From NCBI GenBank assembly GCA_002315555.1, contig DCHF01000050.1, positions 1 through 33,140 of the forward strand: a stretch of DNA of 33,140 nt, written 5' to 3'. The position numbers were made by a program, and so were the translations under genes. Source of the stretch: Lachnospiraceae bacterium UBA1759. GTDB taxonomy: Bacteria > Bacillota > Clostridia > Lachnospirales > Lachnospiraceae. The notes beneath the pieces were generated by a model. It made no database searches, was not told the origin of the DNA, and saw only the letters and a program-made list of their open reading frames with translations. Positions 14,833 through 21,506 of this stretch are shown here, piece after piece (positions within the stretch are counted from its first letter, which is position 1; the number at the start of each line of letters is the position of its first letter).

Positions 14833-16167
14833 TTACGGTGTCAGTCTCTTGGGACTTCTGAACAGGAACTCAGCCTCATTGATGTGGAGGCCGGTAAGCA
14901 GCATGGTCAGGCGGTCGATGCCCAGACCGAAGCCGCCGTGCGGCGGGCAGCCGTACTTGAAGAACTCCAGGTAGAACTTGACGTCGTTGGAAAGCCCCTT
15001 CTCTTCCGCCTGCGCCTTCAGTACATCATAGCGATGCTCACGCTGTGCACCGGTCGTGATCTCCACGCCGCGCCATACAAGGTCATAGCCCTGCGGAACA
15101 CCGTTCTCGTCACGCATATGGTAGAATGCACGCTTTTCCTTGGAATAATCGGTGATGAACAGGAACTCGTGATCGTAGTGCTTCTTGACCCACTCGTAGG
15201 AAAGGCGCTCAGCCTCGGTGGTAAGATCGCCTTTTTCCTCTTCCGGAACCGTGAAGCCGAAGTCCTCCTCAAGACCCTTGTAAAGGTCCGCGAGCTTGAC
15301 ACGCGGGAACGGAGTGGTCGGAACCTTGATCTCCATGCCGTACAGAGCCTTTAATTCCTCACCGTACTTTTCATTTACCTTTGCGAGCATGTCGGTAAGA
15401 AGCTCTTCTTCAAACTTCATGACATCCTCAAAGGACTTGATGTAAGAGAATTCGATATCGAAGCAGGTGAATTCGGTCGCGTGCTTGGAAGTGAAAGACT
15501 TCTCCGCACGGAATACCGGGCCGACCTCCATGTAGCGGTCAAAACCGGCAGCCATCGCCATCTGCTTGTAGAACTGCGGGCTCTGTGCCAGATAAGCCTT
15601 GCCGTCAAAGTAGTCGACTTCAAAGACCTCGGAACCGGACTCGGACGCGGTGCCGATGAGCTTCGGGGTATGGACCTCGATAAAGTCGCGGTCCAGCGCG
15701 AAATCACGCAGCGCGCGGGTGACCGCGGTCTGCAGCTTGTACAGGAACTGGTTCTTATCGGTTCTTAAATCGATCCAGCGGTAATCCAGACGCTCATCGA
15801 TACCGGACTTCGGAACCGCCGGCTTCTTCTTCGTAGCGGGAATTTCTTCACGCTGGATCGGAAGCGCCGCTGCGATGGATTCGATCTTGATCTCGCTCGG
15901 GATCATCTCGAGGCCGTTCAGTTTAACATATTCGCTTTCGGATACCACACCCTTGACGGAAATAACGGAATCGCCGGTCAGCGGTTCGATCGCAGCCGCG
16001 ATCTCCGGAAGAACTTCCTTCTCAACGGTGATCTGAAGCTTGCCCGTAATGTCCTTCAGGACGATAAAAGCCATCTTGCTGGAATTTCTGAAATTCTCAA
16101 CAAAGCCCTGCACGAGGATCTCTTCGTTCAGATGCTCACGCACATCTTTTAAATACACTCTTTCCAT
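14833..16167 (-). CDS. aspS: Aspartate--tRNA ligase, archaeal/non-discriminating type
   Basis: Charges tRNA with aspartate in the cytoplasm. At 444 aa, with an N-terminal OB-fold (about 1-110) joined directly to the class II core (about 125-444), it lacks the large GAD insertion of the usual bacterial enzyme (about 590 aa). The layout therefore matches the archaeal/eukaryotic AspRS. Class II motifs are clear: QSPQ (195-198), FRAEKSFTSKHATEF around 219-233 (motif 2), and GGFGLGIDRLTM (411-422, motif 3) before LFRSPKRLTP. Enzymes of this type in bacteria often also charge tRNA-Asn, which then needs GatCAB; whether this one does cannot be read here. It begins 6 bp after hisS, with AGGAG in the end of hisS, so the two are coupled. 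Confidence 0.92.
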   Translation of the reverse strand: MERVYLKDVREHLNEEILVQGFVENFRNSSKMAFIVLKDITGKLQITVEKEVLPEIAAAIEPLTGDSVISVKGVVSESEYVKLNGLEMIPSEIKIESIAAALPIQREEIPATKKKPAVPKSGIDERLDYRWIDLRTDKNQFLYKLQTAVTRALRDFALDRDFIEVHTPKLIGTASESGSEVFEVDYFDGKAYLAQSPQFYKQMAMAAGFDRYMEVGPVFRAEKSFTSKHATEFTCFDIEFSYIKSFEDVMKFEEELLTDMLAKVNEKYGEELKALYGMEIKVPTTPFPRVKLADLYKGLEEDFGFTVPEEEKGDLTTEAERLSYEWVKKHYDHEFLFITDYSKEKRAFYHMRDENGVPQGYDLVWRGVEITTGAQREHRYDVLKAQAEEKGLSNDVKFYLEFFKYGCPPHGGFGLGIDRLTMLLTGLHINEAEFLFRSPKRLTP

Positions 16168-16173
16168 GATTCC

Positions 16174-17439
16174 TTATCTCCTCTCGATCGGATTCTCGTA
16201 AAACTCTTCGATATCCGTATATCCCTGTGAAGCCAGCTGCTCCTTCTGGAATTTCTTGTTCTTGATCATAGCTGCGACCAGGATCTCGCGGCCGTTCTTT
16301 CTCTCCTCGGCGGCCTTCTTCAGAACTTCTGCGGTCTTTTCCGCGGACAGGCCCTTTTCCATCAGGTACGCGGTGCGTGCCTTCCGGGTCGGGATCTGAT
16401 AGTCCTGATCCACCAGGATAGAGATGATGCGTTCGAAGCCGATGGAGAAACCGCATGCCGGCGTTGCCTGACCCGCAAACTTGCCGATCATCTCATCGTA
16501 GCGTCCGCCGCCGCCCACGGAGGAGCCGAATTCCGGAACCGCGATCTCGAAGATCGGGCCGGTATAGTAGCCCATGCCGCGTACCAGCGTCGGGTCGAAT
16601 ACAAGTTCAAAAGCCACATCGGAAGCGGTTCCGACGATGGTGAAGATTTCCTTCAGATTCCCGGCAATGGCACCGTCCAGGTACTCTCCGAGCGCTGCCG
16701 CGATGGCATCGACCGCGTCCGTGCCCTTCTTGCCTTCGATGGCGGAGAACAGGCCCAGATAACGCTGAACGTTCTCTTCGCTCATGCCGAGCTCCAAAAG
16801 TTCCTTCGTTACGCCTTCCGTACCGATCTTGTCCATCTTGTCCAGGATGATGAAGATCTCATCGTACAGGTCCTCGCTCAGACCGGAGGACGCCGCCATG
16901 GCCTTTAAGATGCGGCGGTCATTGATGCGGATCTGGAAATCCTTGAAGCCGATTTTCGAAAGCAGTGTGGTGGTGGCCAGGATCAGCTCGGTCTCGCAAA
17001 GATTCGTAGCGTCGCCCAGAATATCGATATCACACTGATAGAACTGACGGAAACGGCCCTTCTGCGGACGTTCCGCACGCCATACCGGACCGATCTGCAG
17101 CGCCTTGAAGGGCTTGGGCAGTTCCGCCTGATGGTTGGCATAGTAACGGGAAAGCGGCATGGTCAGATCGTAGCGAAGTCCGCTGTCTGCCAGATCGTTT
17201 TCATTCTGCGCGGTCTCCAGGTTAAACTTTTCGCCTCTCTTCATGATCTTGAAGATCAGCTTCTCGTTCTCGCCGCCCTGCTTGCCCGTCAGGTTTTCAA
17301 TGGATTCCACACACGGGGTCTCCATCGGTGTAAAGCCGAAGCTCTTATACGTCTCCTTGACGAGGCCGATCAGATAGTCTCTGATCTCCATCTCCTTCGG
17401 CATGATATCGCGCATGCCGTTTACCGGTTTCTTATTCAT
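16174..17439 (-). CDS. hisS: Histidine--tRNA ligase
   Basis: Charges tRNA-His. The 421-aa product has the N-terminal GMRDIMPKE (8-16), GLRYDLTMPLSRY (87-99), motif 2 with the HisRS-type Arg (VWRAERPQKGRFRQFYQCD, 119-137), the histidine-specific LVRGMGYYTGPIFE (285-298) and a GGGGRYD motif (310-316). Compared with common bacterial HisRS, the region between motif 2 and the HisA motif is longer and the C-terminal anticodon-binding part (about 355-421) is short, so total length stays normal. AAGGAG lies 5 nt before the ATG. The gene follows the murE-like gene by 9 bp, with the ribosome site overlapping that gene's stop, and precedes aspS, a common pairing. No T-box leader is present. Confidence 0.95.
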   Translation of the reverse strand: MNKKPVNGMRDIMPKEMEIRDYLIGLVKETYKSFGFTPMETPCVESIENLTGKQGGENEKLIFKIMKRGEKFNLETAQNENDLADSGLRYDLTMPLSRYYANHQAELPKPFKALQIGPVWRAERPQKGRFRQFYQCDIDILGDATNLCETELILATTTLLSKIGFKDFQIRINDRRILKAMAASSGLSEDLYDEIFIILDKMDKIGTEGVTKELLELGMSEENVQRYLGLFSAIEGKKGTDAVDAIAAALGEYLDGAIAGNLKEIFTIVGTASDVAFELVFDPTLVRGMGYYTGPIFEIAVPEFGSSVGGGGRYDEMIGKFAGQATPACGFSIGFERIISILVDQDYQIPTRKARTAYLMEKGLSAEKTAEVLKKAAEERKNGREILVAAMIKNKKFQKEQLASQGYTDIEEFYENPIERR

Positions 17440-17448
17440 GTATGCTCC

Positions 17449-18933
17449 TTATATCAGGTTATTTTCGCGTAACACCTGCTTTACGAATTCCGTATCGCTG
17501 TGTTCGTATTTCACGCCCATCTCCTCCTGCCAGGTCTCGTGACCCAGGCCGATGATCGTGATAAGATCGCCCTCTTCCGCGTTTTCGATCGCATAGCGGA
17601 TCGCTTCCTTGCGGTTTTTAATGGCAATGTAATTGGGATGCTCCGCCTTGAAAAGACCGACCTCGGTATCCGCCAGGATCTGTTCAAAGGTCTCCCAGCG
17701 ATTGTGGCCGCTGGTGACGATGGAGAAGTCCGCCAGCTTGCCGGCCGCTTCCCCCATTCCGTAGCGCCGTCCCTTGGAACGGTTGCCGTCCGCACCGAAC
17801 ACGCACACCAGGCGTTTCGGACGGAACTCACGGAGAGCCTTCAGGTGGTGCCAGGTGCTGGCTCCGTTATGTGCAAAGTCTACGCAGACCGAGAATTTTG
17901 GGCCCTTGTAGACGATGTCATCGCGTCCCTTGATGTGTACGTTCGCGAGCGCCCTGTTCACGGCCTCCGGCTGTACACCCATGTGATCCGCCACGCAGAT
18001 GGCGGCCAATGCGTTCCAGACATTGAAATCGCCCGGGAAATTGATCCAGCAGTCAAAGGAAGTCTTTCCGCTGACCTTGAAAGCGATGCCCGGCTGTTCC
18101 TCTTCTTCATCGAAGGTCTTCTCGATATCCGTTGCGCGATAATCCGCACGCTCCGTACCGCCGAACCACTCCACCGGTACCGTGACGTGCTCCATCAGAC
18201 GGTCCGTGAACGGGTCGTCCCGATGGACGAACGCAAGCTTACTGTGCTGCAGAAGCTGTGCCTTACAGTAGATGTAATCCTCAAAGGTCTCGTGCTCGTT
18301 TGGGCCCACGTGGTCCCCCTCCTGGATGTTCATCCAGATGCCGTAGTCAAAAGTAAAACCGTCCACGCGGTGCTGCTTCATGCCCTGCGAGGAGACCTCC
18401 AGAACTGCCGCATCGCAGCCGGCATCGACCATTTTGCGAAGATACATCTGTACTTCGTTGGACTCGGGGGTGGTGTTGGAAAGCTCGTGGACCTCGCCGC
18501 CGATGATGGCGCCGTTTGTTCCCACGGTACCGACCGTATGACCGCCCGCCTTTAAAATGTCCGCCAGCATGTGGGTCGTCGTGGTCTTGCCCTTGGAACC
18601 CGTAATGCCGATCACCGTCAGCTTTTCCGCCGGGTGTCCGTACCATGCGGCATAGACCTCGGCGCCGGCTTTTCTTGTATTCTCCACGCGGATCACCGCA
18701 GTGCCTGCGGGACAGCATGTTTCCTTTTCGGTAATGAAGGCCCGGACGCCGGCCTCCGCCAGCTTTTCCATGACCGCGGTATCGTGTGTATCAAACCGTG
18801 CACCGGTCGTGCAGATAAAAAGATCGCCGGGTGCAGCCTTGCGGTTATCGCGGCTGATGCCTGTGATCTCCGTGTCCGTATTGCCGGATATTACGGAGTA
18901 TTCGGATCGCTCCAAAAGTTCAGAAAGTCTCAT
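17449..18933 (-). CDS. MurE-like Mur ligase (UDP-MurNAc-tripeptide synthetase family) with altered specificity motif
   Basis: Mur ligases use ATP to add amino acids to the peptidoglycan precursor in the cytoplasm. For the 494-aa form starting at the ATG at 18933 (GGAGG just upstream; a GTG at 18960 lacks a site), the three-domain layout is clear: substrate domain (1-105), ATP-grip GITGSKGKTTTT (109-120), NTTPES (153-158), SSQGMKQHRVDG (181-192), the probably carbamylated Lys224 in YCKAQLL, and the C-terminal domain from about 335. The usual MurE DNPR signature (diaminopimelate type) reads GHNR here (409-412), and DYAHTP reads DFAHNG (352-357). The later GxGHE (462-466) is kept. It may be the sole MurE or a divergent paralogue. 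It leads the packed gene series and has its own promoter. Confidence 0.85.
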   Translation of the reverse strand: MRLSELLERSEYSVISGNTDTEITGISRDNRKAAPGDLFICTTGARFDTHDTAVMEKLAEAGVRAFITEKETCCPAGTAVIRVENTRKAGAEVYAAWYGHPAEKLTVIGITGSKGKTTTTHMLADILKAGGHTVGTVGTNGAIIGGEVHELSNTTPESNEVQMYLRKMVDAGCDAAVLEVSSQGMKQHRVDGFTFDYGIWMNIQEGDHVGPNEHETFEDYIYCKAQLLQHSKLAFVHRDDPFTDRLMEHVTVPVEWFGGTERADYRATDIEKTFDEEEEQPGIAFKVSGKTSFDCWINFPGDFNVWNALAAICVADHMGVQPEAVNRALANVHIKGRDDIVYKGPKFSVCVDFAHNGASTWHHLKALREFRPKRLVCVFGADGNRSKGRRYGMGEAAGKLADFSIVTSGHNRWETFEQILADTEVGLFKAEHPNYIAIKNRKEAIRYAIENAEEGDLITIIGLGHETWQEEMGVKYEHSDTEFVKQVLRENNLI

Positions 18934-18971
18934 CTTTCCTCCAAATGCGCATAGTATCACATATAAAGCAG

Positions 18972-19000
18972 ATTATACTCTCTTTTCACGAAAGCGTCAA
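18972..19000 (-). promoter_or_regulatory. Promoter of the murE-like/hisS/aspS/pentose/wbaP-like series
   Basis: Minus-strand TTGACG (19000-18995), 17-bp spacer, perfect TATAAT (18977-18972). The predicted leader to the ATG at 18933 is only about 30 nt, too short for a T-box or other riboswitch even though two tRNA synthetase genes follow. Confidence 0.85.
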
Positions 19001-19030
19001 TGACGGAAAACGAGTTACTTAAATAAACAG

Positions 19031-19075
19031 AACAGGCGGAGAAGCCGGTTTCTTCCGGTGCTCTCCGCCTGTTTT
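19031..19075 (-). terminator. Terminator after the polysaccharide deacetylase gene
   Basis: A 12-bp GC-rich stem (19031-19042 / 19062-19073) encloses an inner CCGG/CCGG stem. It lies 17 bp past the minus-strand stop at 19092. The T-run is cleaner on the plus strand than on the minus strand, where the tract is CTGTTTATTT. Confidence 0.8.
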
Positions 19076-19091
19076 TCTTATGTTTTTCCGG

Positions 19092-19787
19092 TCAGATCAG
19101 GCCGAAATACTCAAAGACTTCCGTGTTCGTTCCGTAGAGGACATCGTCCTGTCCGGAAAGCTTTTTACAGATCTCTTCGATCCGTTCCCAGTTGTGATTG
19201 CCCTCGAACTCGTAGCTGTGTCCCCAGATGTAGAAGATCTGCGGAGTCTCCGGCTCCTTGATCGAAAGGAACCTTTCGATGAGCTCCGGCACTTCCGCGT
19301 CGTTGTGGTGACAGGTCGCTTCATAAGCCAGCATATCCGCGGACGGGGTGAAGCTCTTGGTGGTCTTTACAGTCCGCATGAACTTAACGCCGATGGACTG
19401 AAGATACGCTTCCAACCGCTCGTCATAGTCGCCGTACGCATACGCGCCGCCCTTGATCTCATGCCCCGCTTCCTTCTCCAGGACCTTCTTGTCCTCCAGA
19501 AACTCCGCGTCCCATTCCTCCTTTGAAAGCGGAAGCATGTGAAGATGCTCCGTTCCGTGAAGCAGGATCTCGTGGCCGTCATACAGCGATGCGTCAAAAA
19601 CGCGCGGACGGTTGACGAACGCGTCCTTATAGTACCAGTCGCGCTTTTTCTCCGGATCCGCCAGAATGCCGCTGTTCAGATTGAAGCTGCATTTCATGCC
19701 GTACTTGTTGAAAATATCGATCAGGCGGCGGTCGTAGGTAACGCCGTCGTCATAACTGAAGGTCACGGCCTTCCTGTATTCTTTCAT
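19092..19787 (-). CDS. Polysaccharide deacetylase family (NodB-homology) protein
   Basis: NodB-fold metal hydrolases remove N- or O-acetyl groups from chitin-like chains, xylan or peptidoglycan. The 231-aa protein has the first motif as TFSYDDG (9-15; D13 metal/base Asp pair) and the second as HGTEH (77-81), supplying two His ligands. It has no signal peptide or membrane span, so it is probably cytoplasmic, acting on soluble oligosaccharides rather than the wall. The frame extends to 19844, but GGGAGG stands 7 nt before the ATG at 19787 and too close to the ATG at 19793, so 19787 is used. The gene follows the FAD-dehydrogenase gene by 67 bp and has a terminator of its own. Confidence 0.85.
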   Translation of the reverse strand: MKEYRKAVTFSYDDGVTYDRRLIDIFNKYGMKCSFNLNSGILADPEKKRDWYYKDAFVNRPRVFDASLYDGHEILLHGTEHLHMLPLSKEEWDAEFLEDKKVLEKEAGHEIKGGAYAYGDYDERLEAYLQSIGVKFMRTVKTTKSFTPSADMLAYEATCHHNDAEVPELIERFLSIKEPETPQIFYIWGHSYEFEGNHNWERIEEICKKLSGQDDVLYGTNTEVFEYFGLI

Positions 19788-19829
19788 GTTCATTCCTCCC
19801 GTTCCGGTGCGGTATTGCAAAACGCCTAA

Positions 19830-19845
19830 CGTGCGCGGACGCACG
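19830..19845. other. Small GC-rich hairpin between dehydrogenase and deacetylase genes
   Basis: CGTGCG-CGGA-CGCACG forms a 6-bp stem without a T-run. It may weaken read-through or protect the 3' end, but it is not a standard terminator. Confidence 0.4.
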
Positions 19846-19854
19846 CTTTATGTG

Positions 19855-21222
19855 TTACAGACCGATGATCTCATCCGCGACATAGACGCCGCTTGCGGAT
19901 GCATGGGACAGCGAATGTGTGACACCGCTTCCGTCGCCGATGACAAAAAGTCCCGGATACCTGGTCTCCAGACGGCTGTCCACATCGACCTCCATGTTAT
20001 AGAACTTGACCTCCACGCCGTATAAAAGCGTGTCGTCGTTTGCGGTGCCGGGCGCGATCTTATCGAGCGCGTGGATCATTTCGATGATACCGTCCAGAAT
20101 ACGCTTGGGCAGGACCAGGGAAAGATCACCGGGAGTCGCCGCGAGCGTGGGACGCGTCGTGCATTCCGCAATACGTTTTTCGGTACTTCTTCTTCCGCGT
20201 TCCAGGTCACCGAAACGCTGGACGATGACACCGCCGCCCAGCATGTTGGACAGGCGCGCGATGCTCTCGCCGTAACCGTTGGAATCCTTGAACGGCTCCG
20301 AGAAATGCTTGGAAACAAGAAGTGCAAAGTTCGTGTTGTCCGTTTTTCTTTCCGGGTCCTCAAAGCTGTGGCCGTTAACGGTGATGATGCCGTTTGTGTT
20401 TTCATTGACGACGATGCCGTGCGGGTTCATGCAGAACGTACGGACATTGTCCTCGAACTTTTCGGTACGGTACACGATCTTGCTTTCATAAAGCTCATCC
20501 GTAATGTGGGAGAAGATCGCAGCCGGGATCTCCACGCGGACACCGATGTCCACACGGTTGGACTTGGTCGGGATCTGCATGTCGGTGCAGACCGTTTCCA
20601 GCCACTTGCTGCCGCTGCGGCCTACGGAAATAATGCACTTTTCGCAGGTATAAGCTTCACCCTTTGCGTAAACGGTATAAGTACCGTCTTCGTTTCTCTC
20701 AAGTTTTTCGACCGGGGTATCGAACCGGAACTCCACCAGCTCCTTGAGCTCGTTATAAAGGTTCTCCAGCACGACATAGTTGATGTCCGTGCCCAGATGG
20801 CGGACGGATGCGGACAGAAGATTCAGCTTGTTCTGCATGCAGATCTTCTTCAGACTCGTGCCGGCCGTGGAATACATGGCCGTACCGGCGCCGCCGTATT
20901 TCACATTGATCTCATCCACATAATTCATGAGTTCCAGCGCCTTTTCTTTTCCGATGTACTCGTAAAGAGTCCCGCCGAAGTCATTCGTAATATTGTATTT
21001 ACCGTCGGAGAATGCACCGGCACCGCCAAAGCCGTTCATGATGGAACAGGGCTTGCAGCCGATGCAGGTCTTGATCTTCTTTCCGTCGATGGGGCATTTT
21101 CTCTTTTCCAGTGGATGCCCGGTCTCAAAAACAGCGACCTTCAAGTCCGATTTCTTCGCAAGCTCGTATGCGCTGAAGATTCCGCCGGGTCCCGCGCCGA
21201 TGATGATCACGTCATAATTCAT
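19855..21222 (-). CDS. FAD-dependent dehydrogenase (COG2509-like)
   Basis: A 455-aa flavoprotein. The N-terminal FAD-binding Rossmann motif is VIIIGAGPGGIFSAYE (5-20) with the ribose-binding acidic residue in VAVFETG. Four cysteines cluster at C43, C53, C56 and C59 (KRKCP then CIGCKPC), followed by GFGGAGAFSDGKYN, a block typical of this family. The end carries the second FAD motif, GLFVIGDGSGVTHSLSHASASG. The substrate is unknown. The Cys cluster could bind a metal or Fe-S cluster or act in redox, but this is inference. AAAGGAG lies 8 nt before the ATG at 21222, and a good promoter is at 21258-21286. The deacetylase gene may be read through from here. Confidence 0.88.
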   Translation of the reverse strand: MNYDVIIIGAGPGGIFSAYELAKKSDLKVAVFETGHPLEKRKCPIDGKKIKTCIGCKPCSIMNGFGGAGAFSDGKYNITNDFGGTLYEYIGKEKALELMNYVDEINVKYGGAGTAMYSTAGTSLKKICMQNKLNLLSASVRHLGTDINYVVLENLYNELKELVEFRFDTPVEKLERNEDGTYTVYAKGEAYTCEKCIISVGRSGSKWLETVCTDMQIPTKSNRVDIGVRVEIPAAIFSHITDELYESKIVYRTEKFEDNVRTFCMNPHGIVVNENTNGIITVNGHSFEDPERKTDNTNFALLVSKHFSEPFKDSNGYGESIARLSNMLGGGVIVQRFGDLERGRRSTEKRIAECTTRPTLAATPGDLSLVLPKRILDGIIEMIHALDKIAPGTANDDTLLYGVEVKFYNMEVDVDSRLETRYPGLFVIGDGSGVTHSLSHASASGVYVADEIIGL

Positions 21223-21257
21223 GTAAGTACTCCTTTCATGTCACAGGGGCTGTATCC

Positions 21258-21286
21258 AGTATACACGCCCGTTCAGTTTCGTGCAA
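21258..21286 (-). promoter_or_regulatory. Promoter of the FAD-dependent dehydrogenase gene
   Basis: Minus-strand TTGCAC (21286-21281), 17-bp spacer, TATACT (21263-21258), about 35 bp before the ATG at 21222. The -35 is identical to that of the Cys-rich protein gene at 557-562. Confidence 0.7.
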
Positions 21287-21328
21287 TGTGCTTTCTGCAT
21301 CGGATCGTCTTCTTTCCACCCGCAGGGC

Positions 21329-21354
21329 AAAAAAAGAGAAGCCCTCTGCTTCCC
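21329..21354 (-). terminator. Second terminator-like hairpin downstream of clpB
   Basis: On the minus strand GAAGC-AGAGG-GCTTC is followed by TC and seven Ts (21335-21329). It lies about 75 bp beyond the main clpB terminator, so it either backs that up or ends a separate small RNA. Confidence 0.6.
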
Positions 21355-21425
21355 GTGGTGTCCTCAGCGTTTCCCGCTGCTCTGTTTACGCGAAAACCGG
21401 TGCCCCTTTACCGGAGCACGGCATA
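21336..21425 (-). ncRNA. Candidate small structured RNA between two terminators
   Basis: Between the clpB terminator and the T7 hairpin the minus strand can form three successive hairpins: CCGGT/ACCGG (8-nt loop), CAGCG-GGAAA-CGCTG, and the terminator stem. No protein frame with a ribosome site is seen. I could not match it to SRP RNA, 6S or tmRNA, and I found no clear promoter, so this may simply be a long clpB 3' region. Confidence 0.25.
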
Positions 21426-21429
21426 AAAA

Positions 21430-21455
21430 GCGGCGGCTCTTTTATGAGCCGCCGT
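21430..21455 (-). terminator. Terminator of clpB
   Basis: A perfect 9-bp stem CGGCGGCTC (21431-21439) with GAGCCGCCG (21446-21454), loop TTTTAT, is followed on the minus strand by C and five Ts. It lies about 50 bp past the clpB stop codon at 21507. Confidence 0.85.
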
Positions 21456-21506
21456 TTATTATATAACATTCCCTCCGGAATGCAACATTAATTTTACAAA
21501 AAACGC

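Noticed and set aside
18934..18960. Extended MurE-like N-terminus from the GTG at 18960
   Set aside because: Its codons run through the GGAGG ribosome site of the ATG at 18933, and the start would lie only a few bases from the transcription start.
18934..19000. T-box riboswitch upstream of the synthetase genes
   Set aside because: The leader between the promoter and the murE-like start is only about 30 nt and lacks any T-box sequence or specifier stem.
21325..21425. Small SRP RNA or other known RNA
   Set aside because: A CGGGAAGCAGA stretch resembles part of SRP domain IV, but the matching 5' strand and asymmetric loop are absent.
20071..21426. Plus-strand 451-aa open frame opposite the FAD-dehydrogenase gene
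   Set aside because: It is a mirror of a clear flavoprotein gene, has no ribosome site and no protein-like motifs; long antisense frames are common in this codon usage.
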